Positions 27,779 to 37,591 of a stretch of DNA of 64,000 nt are shown one piece after another. Numbering within the stretch: position 1 is the first letter of the stretch; every line of letters starts with the position of its first letter. The notes beneath the pieces are model-generated. The model was not told where the DNA came from. It searched no databases and saw only the letters and a program-made list of their open reading frames with translations. The stretch is from Variovorax sp. OAS795 (GTDB lineage: Bacteria > Pseudomonadota > Gammaproteobacteria > Burkholderiales > Burkholderiaceae_C). The stretch lies in the NCBI RefSeq assembly GCF_040546685.1, contig NZ_JBEPOH010000001.1, positions 1,488,001 through 1,552,000 on the forward strand, in the 5' to 3' direction. The translations under genes were made by a program, and so were the position numbers.

Positions 27779-29263
27779 TTGTATCTGGGACTCGACCTCG
27801 GCACCTCCGAGCTCAAGGCGCTGCTGCTCGCAGGCGATCACCGCATCGTCGGCGTGGCGCGCGCGCCGCTCACGGTCGACCGGCCGCAACCGCTCTGGTC
27901 GGAACAGTCGCCGAGCCAATGGTGGCAGGCGCTGGAACAGGTCATGGCCGAGCTGCGGCAGGCGCATGCCGGCGCGCTCGCCGCCGTGCGCGCCATCGGC
28001 CTCTCGGGCCAGATGCACGGCGCCACGCTGCTCGATGCGGCGGGCGCGGTGCTGCGGCCCGCCATCCTCTGGAACGACGGGCGCAGCGGCGCGCAGTGCG
28101 AGGCGATCACCCGGGCCGTGCCGCGCCTGGGAGAGATCGCGGGCAACCTGGCGATGCCGGGATTCACCGCGCCCAAGCTGCTGTGGGTGCGCGAACACGA
28201 GCCTGACATCTTCAAGCGCACCGCGCGCGTGCTGTTGCCGAAGGACTGGCTGCGCTTCATGCTCAGCGGCGAGGCGGTCAGCGAGATGTCCGACGCCGCC
28301 GGCACGCTGTGGCTCGACGTGGGCGCGCGCGACTGGTCCGACGAGCTGCTCGCCGCCACGGGTCTCACGCGCGACCACATGCCGCGGCTGGTCGAAGGCA
28401 GCGAGGTGTCGGCGCAGCTCAAGCCCGAACTTGCGGCGCGCTGGGGCGTTGGCAACGGGACCGTGCTGATTGCAGGCGGCGCGGGCGACAACGCCGCGAG
28501 CGCCGTCGGCATGGGGCTTGTCGAGCCGGGGCAGGGCTTCGTCTCGCTCGGCACATCGGGCGTGGTGTTCGTATCGACCGACCGCTTTCTTCCGAACCCG
28601 GCGCAGGCGATGCATGCCTTTTGCCATGCACTGCCGAAGCGCTGGCACCAGATGTCGGTGATGCTCTCGGCCGCGAGCGCGGTGAGCTGGGCTGCCAAGG
28701 CATTCAGGTTTGCCGACGAGGCTGCGCTGCTCGAAGCGGCCGCATCGGTCGAGACGGCGCAGCGCGAGCGCTGCCCGTTGTTCCTGCCCTACCTGTCGGG
28801 TGAGCGTTCGCCGCACAACAACCCCCATGCGCAGGGCGTGCTGTTCGGATTGACGCATGCGCATGGCCCGGCGGAGATCGCCTATGCCGTGGTCGAGGGC
28901 GTGAGCTGCGGCCTGCGCGACGGCTTCGACACCCTGCGCCTGCCGGCCGGCATGCCGCTGCGCGAAGTCGCGCTGGTGGGCGGCGGCGCTCGCAGCGCGT
29001 GGTGGGGCCAGTTGCTGGCCGACATCTTCCAGCTGCCGCTCACGCTCTATGCGGGCAGCGAGACGGGCGGTGCGCTGGGTGCGGCGCGCCTGGCCTGGCT
29101 GGCCGACGGCGGCACCGTGGCCGAGGTGTGCACGCTGCCGCCCGTCAAACAGCAACTGACGCCCTCGGCCGAGCAAGCAGGTGCGCACAAGATTCGCCAT
29201 GCACGATTCCAGGGGCTGTACGCCGCATTGCAACGCCAATTCAGCAATTCCGACGTGCAATGA
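27779..29263 (+). CDS. xylB: Xylulokinase (MtlY/XylB)
   Basis: A 494-residue FGGY-family kinase that phosphorylates D-xylulose, the product of D-arabinitol oxidation, to xylulose 5-phosphate. The opening YLGLDLGTSELKALLL is the xylulokinase phosphate-binding motif; GQMHGATLLD, ILWNDGRS and VALVGGGARSAWWGQLLADI are further family hallmarks. It starts with TTG at 27779: AAGGAG lies eight bases upstream and the motif begins at once, so the rare start is well supported. It is the last gene of the operon; its stop codon touches a terminator hairpin shared with the groEL side. Confidence 0.92.
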   Translation: MYLGLDLGTSELKALLLAGDHRIVGVARAPLTVDRPQPLWSEQSPSQWWQALEQVMAELRQAHAGALAAVRAIGLSGQMHGATLLDAAGAVLRPAILWNDGRSGAQCEAITRAVPRLGEIAGNLAMPGFTAPKLLWVREHEPDIFKRTARVLLPKDWLRFMLSGEAVSEMSDAAGTLWLDVGARDWSDELLAATGLTRDHMPRLVEGSEVSAQLKPELAARWGVGNGTVLIAGGAGDNAASAVGMGLVEPGQGFVSLGTSGVVFVSTDRFLPNPAQAMHAFCHALPKRWHQMSVMLSAASAVSWAAKAFRFADEAALLEAAASVETAQRERCPLFLPYLSGERSPHNNPHAQGVLFGLTHAHGPAEIAYAVVEGVSCGLRDGFDTLRLPAGMPLREVALVGGGARSAWWGQLLADIFQLPLTLYAGSETGGALGAARLAWLADGGTVAEVCTLPPVKQQLTPSAEQAGAHKIRHARFQGLYAALQRQFSNSDVQ

Positions 29264-29287
29264 AAAAGGGCCGCTTTCGCGGCCCTT
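29263..29287 (-). terminator. Intrinsic terminator between xylB and groEL
   Basis: AAGGGCCGC/GCGGCCCTT with loop TTTC forms a perfect 9-bp stem (29266-29287). On the minus strand it is followed by TTTTT (the A-run 29263-29267), so it is a good terminator for groESL; in the plus direction the T-content is poor but the stem may still serve xylB. Confidence 0.8.
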
Positions 29288-29316
29288 CTGGTTGGTGAGC
29301 AGTGCTCAGCCGGGCA

Positions 29317-30975
<1,659 letters not shown>

Positions 30976-31004
30976 TTACTCCGAAATCAGTTATTAATCA
31001 CTTG

Positions 31005-31047
31005 GGGACAGAGCAGTCAGCCGCTTCGCGCCTGCCTGGTCTGTCCC
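31005..31047 (-). other. Hairpin in the groES-groEL intergenic region
   Basis: GGGACAGAGCAG (31005-31016) pairs with CTGGTCTGTCCC (31036-31047), 12 bp with one mismatch. There is no T-run in the minus direction. Such groESL intergenic stems are known mRNA processing sites in some proteobacteria; that role here is inference. Confidence 0.5.
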
Positions 31048-31053
31048 GCAAAA

Positions 31054-31347
31054 TCACTTCGCTTCGACAACCGCAAAGAGGTCGTCTTCCTTCATGACCA
31101 GCAGTTCGTCGCCATCGACCTTGACGGTCTGGCCGCTGTACTTGCCGAACAGGACGCGGTCGCCGACCTTGACGGTCAGTGCGGTCAGGTCGCCCTTGTC
31201 GGTGCGCTTGCCGGGGCCCACGGCCAGGACTTCACCCTGATCGGGCTTTTCGGCGGCTGCGTCGGGGATGACGATGCCAGAGGCGGTCTTGGTTTCGCTG
31301 TCAACACGCTTGACGATCACGCGATCGGCCAAAGGACGAAGTTTCAT
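31054..31347 (-). CDS. groES: 10 kDa co-chaperonin GroES
   Basis: A 96-residue (after start choice at 31347) co-chaperonin that caps Gro[17 protein letters not shown] opens the chain, the mobile loop is near [15 protein letters not shown], and the [11 protein letters not shown] segment is conserved. AGGAGA precedes the ATG at the right distance; an in-frame upstream extension to 31410 has no family similarity. First gene of the groESL operon. Confidence 0.97.
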   Translation of the reverse strand: MKLRPLADRVIVKRVDSETKTASGIVIPDAAAEKPDQGEVLAVGPGKRTDKGDLTALTVKVGDRVLFGKYSGQTVKVDGDELLVMKEDDLFAVVEAK

Positions 31348-31428
31348 TGCATCTCCTGAATAAGAAACGGGGTTGTGGTCGGGCACCGATCGGGGAGGCC
31401 GGCGGCCCATCGACTGGGCGAGGGCTTG

Positions 31429-31455
31429 TTAGCACTCATCTGCAGCGAGTGCTAA
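31429..31455 (-). promoter_or_regulatory. CIRCE operator (HrcA binding site)
   Basis: TTAGCACTC-N9-GAGTGCTAA, an exact match to the CIRCE consensus, lies about 80 nt upstream of groES. It is the known binding site of the HrcA repressor, which itself needs GroEL for activity and so provides feedback control. hrcA is not in this window. Confidence 0.95.
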
Positions 31456-31483
31456 TGATAAGGGCAAACGGGGGAGTTTCAAG
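31455..31483 (-). promoter_or_regulatory. Probable heat-shock (sigma-32-like) promoter of groESL
   Basis: On the minus strand CTTGAAA (31477-31483) is followed after 13 bp by CCTTATCAT (31455-31463), close to the sigma-32 consensus CTTGAAA / CCCATnT. The -10 directly abuts CIRCE, so HrcA and heat-shock sigma factor would act on the same promoter. Confidence 0.6.
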
Positions 31484-31576
31484 TGCGGCGGTGTGGCCGT
31501 CAGCGGTGCTCCTTGCCGGTCCACCCGGAACCGACCGCGCGCGGCTGGGAACTGCACGATCGTGCTTTTTGGGGCG

Positions 31577-32860
31577 CTAGGTCTTCGTCACCATCACCTG
31601 GTCGATCCGGTAGCTGTCGACGTCCATCACCTCGAAGGTGTAGCCGCCCCAGCTCACGCTGTCGGTGCGCTTGGGCACCCGGCGCAGCATCACCATCAAA
31701 AAGCCTGCCAGCGTCTCGTATTCGTCGGGATGGGGCAGCTCGTCGATGTGCAGCGCGCGCTGGACGTCCTGGATCGGCGTGATGCCGTCGATCAGCCACG
31801 AGTTTTCGTCGCGCTTGACGATCTGTTCCTCGTCGGGCGTGGAGACGAGGTCGCCCATCACCGTGCTCATCACGTCGTTGAGCGTGATCACGCCGACCAC
31901 GAGGCTGTATTCGTTGACGATGATCGCGAAGTCTTCACGCGCCTGCTGGAACTGCTCGAGCACCTCGGTGAGCGAGAGCCGGTCGGGGATGACCAGCGCC
32001 TTGTGCAGCGTGAGGCCCTGGTCGAAGGCCAGCGGCTGGCCGCCCAGCACGCGCTGGAACATCTCCTTCGCGTCGACATAGCCGAGCACGTGGTCGATGT
32101 CGCCGTCGCACACCGGGTAGGCCGAGAAAGGCTCCGCCATGATGCGCGCCCGCAGCACCGACTCGGGATCGTCGTGCAGGAACCAGGCGATGTTGTCGCG
32201 CACGGTCATGACGCTGCTGACCAGCCGCGTGTCGAGCTCGAACACGTTGGCGATCACCTGCTGCTCGCGCACCGCGAGCACGCCCGCGAGCGCGCCGGCT
32301 TCGGTCATGGCCAGGATGTCGGCCGAGGTGATCTTGTCGTCGCGCACCAGCGGCATGCCGAGCAGCTTGAAGAGCATGTCGGTCGAGCGCGTGAACAGCC
32401 ACACCAGCGGCTTGAAGGCGGTGATCAGCAGCAGCATCGGCCCGACCATGCGCACCGCGATGCGTTCCGGGTTGCTCATGCCGAGCCGCTTGGGAAAGAG
32501 ATCGGCGAACACCAGGAACACCGCGATGACGATCACGAACGAGCACAGGAAAGCCAGGTTGCCCGAAGCCTCCACGCTCATCCAGTGCTCGAAGAAACGC
32601 GCAAAGTACGGGCTGAGCGAGCCCTCGCCCACCACGCCGCCGAGAATCGCCACGGCATTGAGGCCGATCTGCACCACGGTGAAGTAGTGGCCGGGCTGCT
32701 CCTGCACGCGCAGCACTTTTTCCGCCCGCGCATCGCCATCGTCGGCCATCTGGCGAAGGCGCAGGCGCCGCGAGGCGGCAAGGGTGATTTCGGCAATCGA
32801 GAAGAACGCGCTCATCGCGATCAGCAACACGATGATGAGCAGGCTTTGGGTCAGGGTCAT
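31577..32860 (-). CDS. Hemolysin/CorC-type membrane protein (DUF21-CBS-CorC_HlyC, YtfL-like)
   Basis: A 427-residue inner-membrane protein: an N-terminal DUF21/CNNM domain with four hydrophobic segments (residues 1-190, including ADLFPKRLGMSNPERIA), a CBS-domain pair (about 205-330), and a C-terminal CorC_HlyC domain (about 345-427, SWLIDGITPIQDV). E. coli YtfL and YfjD are relatives; the family is linked to magnesium/cobalt efflux or polyamine tolerance, and the older name hemolysin is misleading. It is a separate unit between the groESL promoter and the cupin gene. The upper limit of certainty is the domain family; transport is inferred. Confidence 0.88.
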   Translation of the reverse strand: MTLTQSLLIIVLLIAMSAFFSIAEITLAASRRLRLRQMADDGDARAEKVLRVQEQPGHYFTVVQIGLNAVAILGGVVGEGSLSPYFARFFEHWMSVEASGNLAFLCSFVIVIAVFLVFADLFPKRLGMSNPERIAVRMVGPMLLLITAFKPLVWLFTRSTDMLFKLLGMPLVRDDKITSADILAMTEAGALAGVLAVREQQVIANVFELDTRLVSSVMTVRDNIAWFLHDDPESVLRARIMAEPFSAYPVCDGDIDHVLGYVDAKEMFQRVLGGQPLAFDQGLTLHKALVIPDRLSLTEVLEQFQQAREDFAIIVNEYSLVVGVITLNDVMSTVMGDLVSTPDEEQIVKRDENSWLIDGITPIQDVQRALHIDELPHPDEYETLAGFLMVMLRRVPKRTDSVSWGGYTFEVMDVDSYRIDQVMVTKT

Positions 32861-32902
32861 GGCGGCACGTCGAAGTGCGCCATCGTGCCATGACTGAGGG
32901 GG

Positions 32903-33427
32903 CTAGACGCCGCCGTGCGGATGCGTGGGGTCGACCCAGAGCACCGATTCCGGTTTTTCCACCGGCTCGATATCGAGATTGACCGCGACCGCCTCGCCGT
33001 CGCTGCGGCACAGCACGCATTCGAGCGGCTCGGTCGGGCTGGCGTTGATTTCCTGGTGCGGCACGTAGGGTGGCACGTAGATGAAGTCGCCCGGCCCGGC
33101 CTCGGCCGTGAACTCGAGCTTCTCGCCCCATCGCATGCGCGCCCGGCCGCGCACCACGTAGATCACCGACTCGAGGTGCCCGTGGTGGTGGGCGCCGGTC
33201 TTGGCGTCGGCATGGATGGTGACGGTGCCGGCCCAGAGCTTCTGCGCGCCCACGCGCGCGAAGTTGATCGCTGCCGCCCGGTTCATGCCGGGCGTCTGTG
33301 CGGTGTTGGTGTCGAGCTGGTTGGCCGCGACCACGCGCACGCCGTCGTGCTTCCAGGCCGGCGCGGACTCGCCGCCGTGGGAACGGCCGTCGTGCGAATG
33401 GCCGTCCTGGCCGTGCGCGTGGCTCAT
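32903..33427 (-). CDS. Cupin-domain protein with histidine-rich N-terminus
   Basis: A 174-residue protein. The first 19 residues hold five histidines (MSHAHGQDGHSHDGRSHGG), followed by a cupin domain with metal-binding-like residues in GAHHHGHLESVIYVVRGRAR and DFIYVPPYVPHQE. No signal peptide is seen. The tail also carries DPTHPHGG. Cupins include enzymes and small-molecule binding proteins, so no reaction can be named; the histidine-rich ends suggest metal binding. It ends 42 nt upstream of the convergent-less CorC-type gene and starts 16 nt after grxD on the same strand, so the two may be co-transcribed. Confidence 0.75.
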   Translation of the reverse strand: MSHAHGQDGHSHDGRSHGGESAPAWKHDGVRVVAANQLDTNTAQTPGMNRAAAINFARVGAQKLWAGTVTIHADAKTGAHHHGHLESVIYVVRGRARMRWGEKLEFTAEAGPGDFIYVPPYVPHQEINASPTEPLECVLCRSDGEAVAVNLDIEPVEKPESVLWVDPTHPHGGV

Positions 33428-33443
33428 GGGGCGTGCCGGGAAT

Positions 33444-33773
33444 TCAGGCCGGGTTGCTGCCGCCCAGGACCTGCTGCAGCTCGCCCGACTCGTACATCTC
33501 CATCATGATGTCCGAGCCGCCGACGAATTCGCCCTTCACGTAGAGCTGGGGAATGGTGGGCCAGTTGCTGTATTCCTTGATGCCCTGGCGGATGCCGTCG
33601 TCTTCGAGCACGTTGACGGTCTTGAGCGTCTTGGTGTCGACGCCGACCGCCTTGAGGATCTGGATCGCGCGGCCGGAGAAACCGCACATCGGGAAGCTCG
33701 CATTCCCCTTCATGAAGAGCACGAGTTCGTTGGATTTGACGAGATCGTCGATGCGTTGCTGGGCGTCGGACAT
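33444..33773 (-). CDS. grxD: Monothiol glutaredoxin Grx4
   Basis: A 109-residue monothiol glutaredoxin with the CGFS active site (Cys30 in [10 protein letters not shown]), [19 protein letters not shown], and the family length. Grx4 binds a bridging [2Fe-2S] cluster and passes it to apo-proteins together with BolA-type partners. The start at 33773 follows AGGAGT; a long upstream in-frame extension is a shadow of prmC. It sits 29 nt downstream of prmC in the hemA-prfA-prmC-grxD cluster. Confidence 0.95.
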   Translation of the reverse strand: MSDAQQRIDDLVKSNELVLFMKGNASFPMCGFSGRAIQILKAVGVDTKTLKTVNVLEDDGIRQGIKEYSNWPTIPQLYVKGEFVGGSDIMMEMYESGELQQVLGGSNPA

Positions 33774-33802
33774 GGGGACTCCTGAAAAGTGGGCTGGGGG
33801 GA

Positions 33803-34657
33803 TTATTTCACCGTGCGCCAGACTCCGCCGGAGCAGCGCTGGATGCCGGCAAGGTCGACGCGGCTTTGGACTTCGGCAAACCCGCGCGCTTCGAGCAGCC
33901 GGCGCACGGCCGGGGCCTGGTCGTGCCCGTGTTCGAGCAGCAGCCAGCCGCCTTCTGCAAGGTGCGAGGGGCCGTCCCGCACGATCTGGCGGATGTCGTC
34001 GAGCCCGTCGGCCCCGGCCACCAGCGCGGACGCGGGCTCGTGCCGGAGCGCCGGCAGGTGCGGATCGCCGGCGGCAATGTAGGGCGGATTGCTGGCGATG
34101 ACGGCGTAGCCGCTCGCGGCGCCATCGAGCCAGTGGGCCTGGCTGAAACCTACCGGCAGCCGGAGGCGCTGGGCGTTGGCCTTGGCGACGGCCAGTGCAT
34201 CGGCACTCGCATCGACCGCGTCGACCCGGGCATCGGCCCGCGCATGCTGCAGCGCCAGTGCGATGGCGCCGCTGCCGGTGCCCAGGTCGAGCACGCGCGG
34301 CTTCTCGCGGCCTTCGAGGCATTGCAGGGCCCAGTCGACCAGCGTCTCGGTGTCCGGGCGCGGCACCAGCACGCGCGCGTCGACGTGCAGGCGGAGGCCG
34401 TGAAATTCCTTTTCGCCGAGCAGGTACGCCACCGGCTCCCCCGCCAGCCGGCGCGACAGCTGCGCCGACAGACTTGCCCATGCCGTGCCTGCGATGGCAT
34501 CGGTGTCGTGCGCCAGCAGCCACGCACGGTCGTGCGGCGCGCGCCCCAGCGCATGCAGCAGCAGCAACTGGGCGTCGAGCCGGTCGACGCCCCGCGCCAC
34601 GGCCGCAGCCAGGGCCTGCGCCACGGTGGCGGGTGCGGTCGGGGCCGTGGGCGTCAT
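33803..34657 (-). CDS. prmC: Release factor glutamine methyltransferase
   Basis: A 284-residue S-adenosylmethionine-dependent enzyme that methylates the glutamine of the GGQ motif in release factors RF1 and RF2. The SAM motif [13 protein letters not shown] is near residues 122-134 and the catalytic NPPY at 190-193. It starts at 34657 and overlaps the end of prfA by four bases (ATGA), so enzyme and substrate are translationally coupled. The long upstream reading frame is not coding. Confidence 0.96.
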   Translation of the reverse strand: MTPTAPTAPATVAQALAAAVARGVDRLDAQLLLLHALGRAPHDRAWLLAHDTDAIAGTAWASLSAQLSRRLAGEPVAYLLGEKEFHGLRLHVDARVLVPRPDTETLVDWALQCLEGREKPRVLDLGTGSGAIALALQHARADARVDAVDASADALAVAKANAQRLRLPVGFSQAHWLDGAASGYAVIASNPPYIAAGDPHLPALRHEPASALVAGADGLDDIRQIVRDGPSHLAEGGWLLLEHGHDQAPAVRRLLEARGFAEVQSRVDLAGIQRCSGGVWRTVK

Positions 34658-35742
34658 GCCGGCAGGCTCGACTCCAGCTCGGCGAGCTGCTCGGCCTCTC
34701 GCGCCGCGCGCAGGGCCTCCAGCACATCCCCCAGGTCGCCTTCCATGATGGCGAGCAGCTTGTAGAGCGTGAGGTTGATGCGGTGGTCGGTGAGCCGGCC
34801 CTGCGGAAAGTTGTAGGTGCGGATGCGGTCCGAGCGGTCGCCGCTGCCGATCAGCCCCTTGCGCATGGCGGCGTCCTTGGCGGCGCGCTCGCTGCGCTCC
34901 TTTTCCTGGATGCGTGCGGAGAGCACCTGCAGTGCCTTGGCCTTGTTGCGGTGCTGGCTGCGGTCGTCCTGGCATTCGGCCACGATGCCCGTGGGGATGT
35001 GCGTGATGCGCACGGCCGAGTCGGTCTTGTTGATGTGCTGGCCGCCCGCACCGCTCGCGCGGTAGGTGTCGATGCGCAGGTCGGCCGGGTTGATCTGCAC
35101 CGCCACGGTTTCGTCGGGCTCGGCAAGCACGGCCACTGTGCAGGCGCTGGTGTGGATGCGGCCCTGGGTTTCGGTGGCCGGCACGCGCTGCACGCGGTGC
35201 CCGCCCGACTCGAAGCGCAGGTGGCCGAACACGTCGGTGCCGACGATGCGGATCACCACTTCCTTGTAGCCGCCGAGCTCGCTTTCGCTTTCGCTCACCA
35301 CCTCGCAGCGCCAGCCGGCGCGCTCGCAGTAGCGCGTGTACATGCGCAGCAGATCGCCCGCGAACAGGGCCGATTCGTCGCCGCCCGTGCCGGCGCGGAT
35401 TTCGAGGAAGGCATTGCGCGCGTCGTCGGGGTCCTTGGGCAGCAGGAGGCGCTGCAGTTCTTCCTCGAGCTGCACCAGCTCGGCCTCGGCGCCTGCGATC
35501 TCTTCGCGTGCCATCTCGGCCATGTCGGGATCGTCGAGCATCTCGTTCGCGCCGGCGATGTCGGCCTCGCGCTGCCTGTAGCGCTCGTAGCGGCCCGCGA
35601 TCTGCGTGACCTCGGCATGCTCGCGCGAGATGGTGCGGTACTGCGCCATGTCGCTCATGATGTCTTCGCGCGAAAGCAGGAAGTCGAGTTCGCCCAGGCG
35701 TGCGGCGTAGCGTTCGAGTTGATGGCGGAGAAAGGGTTTCAC
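34654..35742 (-). CDS. prfA: Peptide chain release factor 1
   Basis: A 362-residue release factor recognising UAA and UAG. With the GTG start at 35742 the codon-recognition tripeptide PAT falls at residues 188-190 and GGQ at 233-235, exactly the E. coli RF1 positions, and the start reads [16 protein letters not shown]. The frame is open 17 codons further upstream but those codons lie in a repeat-containing gap. The gene follows hemA after 144 bp with interleaved inverted repeats and overlaps prmC downstream. Confidence 0.97.
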   Translation of the reverse strand: MKPFLRHQLERYAARLGELDFLLSREDIMSDMAQYRTISREHAEVTQIAGRYERYRQREADIAGANEMLDDPDMAEMAREEIAGAEAELVQLEEELQRLLLPKDPDDARNAFLEIRAGTGGDESALFAGDLLRMYTRYCERAGWRCEVVSESESELGGYKEVVIRIVGTDVFGHLRFESGGHRVQRVPATETQGRIHTSACTVAVLAEPDETVAVQINPADLRIDTYRASGAGGQHINKTDSAVRITHIPTGIVAECQDDRSQHRNKAKALQVLSARIQEKERSERAAKDAAMRKGLIGSGDRSDRIRTYNFPQGRLTDHRINLTLYKLLAIMEGDLGDVLEALRAAREAEQLAELESSLPA

Positions 35743-35773
35743 TGGGGTCTGGGATCGGGTCCCTTGGAAGCAA

Positions 35774-35880
35774 GAGTCGCCAAGGTTTCGCAAGAGGCGC
35801 AGAAGAAGCCGGATGGTTCGGGAATCCCTTTGCGATCCCTCGGAAACCTTGGCGACTCCTGCGTTCGGAAGTCCGGCTTC
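35774..35880 (-). repeat. Interleaved inverted repeats in the hemA-prfA gap
   Basis: GAGTCGCCAAGGTTTC (35774-35789) has a perfect 16-bp inverted partner at 35843-35858. A second pair, GAAGCCGGA (35805-35813) with TCCGGCTTC (35872-35880), interleaves with it, so the two stems cannot be nested: they would compete or form a pseudoknot. The element fills nearly the whole gap. It could be a dispersed repeat or a leader structure for prfA. Confidence 0.6.
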
Positions 35881-35886
35881 GCGTCG

Positions 35887-37158
35887 CTAACGCTCTTTGC
35901 GCAGGAACAGGCGCGAGATGGTCTGCGCGGTGTGCTCGCGCGAGGTCGCATCGCCCGCGTGGAGTTCGGCCAGCGCGCCGTGCAGCATCTTTTGCGTGAG
36001 CCCGCGCGCCATGGCTTCGAGCACCGCATCGACCGATTCGCCCTTGGCCAGCAGCTTGCGCGCGCGTGCGATCTCGGCGGCGCGCCACTCGTCGGTCTGG
36101 GCATTGAGCTGCTGAATCAGCGGCACCGTGCCACGCTGGCCCAGCCAGTGCATGAAGCTCTGCACGCCGGCGTCGATGATGACCTCGGCCTGCGCCACCG
36201 CGGCCTGGCGGTTGGCCTGGCCCTGCTGCACCACCTGGGCAAGGTCGTCCACCGTGTAGAGATAGATGTCTTCGAGCGCCTTCACCTCGAGCTCGATATC
36301 GCGCGGGACGGCCAGGTCGACCATGAACATCGGGCGGTGCTTGCGCGTCTTGAGCGCCCGTTCGACCGCGCCCAGCCCGATGATCGGCAGCGTGCTGGCC
36401 GTGCAACTCACCACGATGTCGAACTCGGCCAGCCGGTTCGGCAGGTCGGCGAGCCGCATGGCTTCTCCGCCGAAGCGGGAGGCGAGTTTTTCGCCGCGTT
36501 CGAGCGTGCGGTTGGCAATCGCGATCGACTTCGGGTCCTTGGCCGCGAAGTGCGTGGCGGCCAGGTCGATCATTTCGCCCGCGCCCACGAACAGCACGCG
36601 CGTCTGGTGCAAATCTTCGAACAGCTGGCCCGCCAGCCGCACGGCCGCGGCCGCCATGCTGATGGAATGGGCGCCGATCTCGGTGGCGGTGCGCACTTCC
36701 TTGGCGACCGCGAAGGAGCGCTGGAACAACTGATTGAGCGTGCTGCCGAGCGCGCCGGCGGTCTCGGCCGCGCGCACGGCGTCCTTCATCTGGCCGAGGA
36801 TCTGGGCCTCGCCGAGCACCATGGAGTCGAGCCCGCTGGCCACGCGGAACACATGGCGCGCGGCCTCGTCGTCCTGCAGCGTGTAGGCATGCGAGCGCAG
36901 CAGGGCGGGCGCCACGCCGCCGCTTTCGGCCAGCCAGCCCACGGTGTGCTCCAGCGCCGCGTGCTCGGCGGCGCAGTAGATCTCGGTGCGATTGCAGGTC
37001 GAGATGATCGCGGCCTCGACCTGGGGGTGCCGGCCGGTGGGGAACGAGTTGCGCAGGCTGTGCAGCGTGGGAGCCAGCTGGTCGAGCGCGAACGCGAAAC
37101 GGCCGCGCAGGTCGAGCGGCGCGGTCGTGTGGTTCAACCCGAGGGCCCAGACTGACAT
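35887..37158 (-). CDS. hemA: Glutamyl-tRNA reductase
   Basis: A 423-residue enzyme reducing glutamyl-tRNA(Glu) to glutamate 1-semialdehyde, the first step of C5 tetrapyrrole synthesis. The catalytic cysteine is Cys55 in [27 protein letters not shown] and the NADPH domain [13 protein letters not shown] with ANRTLERGE are present. It begins [19 protein letters not shown] at 37158. A TATAAT lies eight bases before the ATG and no Shine-Dalgarno is visible, suggesting a leaderless message. It heads the hemA-prfA-prmC(-grxD) cluster seen in many bacteria. Confidence 0.97.
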   Translation of the reverse strand: MSVWALGLNHTTAPLDLRGRFAFALDQLAPTLHSLRNSFPTGRHPQVEAAIISTCNRTEIYCAAEHAALEHTVGWLAESGGVAPALLRSHAYTLQDDEAARHVFRVASGLDSMVLGEAQILGQMKDAVRAAETAGALGSTLNQLFQRSFAVAKEVRTATEIGAHSISMAAAAVRLAGQLFEDLHQTRVLFVGAGEMIDLAATHFAAKDPKSIAIANRTLERGEKLASRFGGEAMRLADLPNRLAEFDIVVSCTASTLPIIGLGAVERALKTRKHRPMFMVDLAVPRDIELEVKALEDIYLYTVDDLAQVVQQGQANRQAAVAQAEVIIDAGVQSFMHWLGQRGTVPLIQQLNAQTDEWRAAEIARARKLLAKGESVDAVLEAMARGLTQKMLHGALAELHAGDATSREHTAQTISRLFLRKER

Positions 37159-37163
37159 ATCCG

Positions 37164-37179
37164 CTGATTATAAAATCAG
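37164..37179. promoter_or_regulatory. Palindromic bidirectional -10 between hemA and a divergent small gene
   Basis: CTGATT-ATAA-AATCAG is a perfect palindrome. On the minus strand it contains TATAAT (37167-37172), eight bases before the hemA ATG; on the plus strand it contains TATAAA (37169-37174), about 30 bases before the ATG at 37206. One element may serve both directions. Confidence 0.5.
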
Positions 37180-37205
37180 CAGGAGCGCTGCGGCTGCCGA
37201 GGGGT

Positions 37206-37520
37206 ATGGCCGCTTTCGCTTCTCTTCACCCGCTTCCCCACCCCATGTCCCTGCCGGCTCTCCTCAACCACCTGCTCAACTTCCTGGCACCCGCCCTGGC
37301 GGTGGGCTTTGCCTGCGCATTGGCGGGTGGAGGCCTGGCCCGGAAGGCGGGTGCGCCCGCCTGGTGGATCCAGGCGGCGGTCAATTCCGGCGCCGGCGCG
37401 CTGGCGCTCCTGGGCGGGCTGGTCCTGTCGGGTCGGGACGGCACGATGGGCGCCTACGCGGCGCTGGTGCTGGCCTGCGGCACGAGCCAATGGCTCGTGT
37501 CCCGCGGCTGGCGAGGGTAG
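37206..37520 (+). CDS. Hypothetical small membrane protein
   Basis: A 104-residue protein with about three hydrophobic segments (LLNFLAPALAVGFACALAGGG; WWIQAAVNSGAGALALLGGLVLSG; GAYAALVLACGTSQWLV). I do not recognise the family. Either ATG 37206 or ATG 37245 (MSLPALLNHLL) could be the start; the latter gives 91 residues and a more typical membrane N-terminus. It is divergent from hemA and shares the palindromic -10 region. The composition supports a real gene, but the function is unknown. Confidence 0.6.
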   Translation: MAAFASLHPLPHPMSLPALLNHLLNFLAPALAVGFACALAGGGLARKAGAPAWWIQAAVNSGAGALALLGGLVLSGRDGTMGAYAALVLACGTSQWLVSRGWRG

Positions 37521-37591
37521 GCGCCGGTCGGTGAAGCGCGTTTCAGGATGTTGCTTCAGCCAACCCAGGGTCCGGGGAGCGGATGCGGCAA

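Noticed and set aside
35743..35793. A 17-codon N-terminal extension of prfA starting at 35793
   Set aside because: With the GTG at 35742 the PAT and GGQ motifs fall at exactly the E. coli RF1 residue numbers; the extension runs into the repeat.
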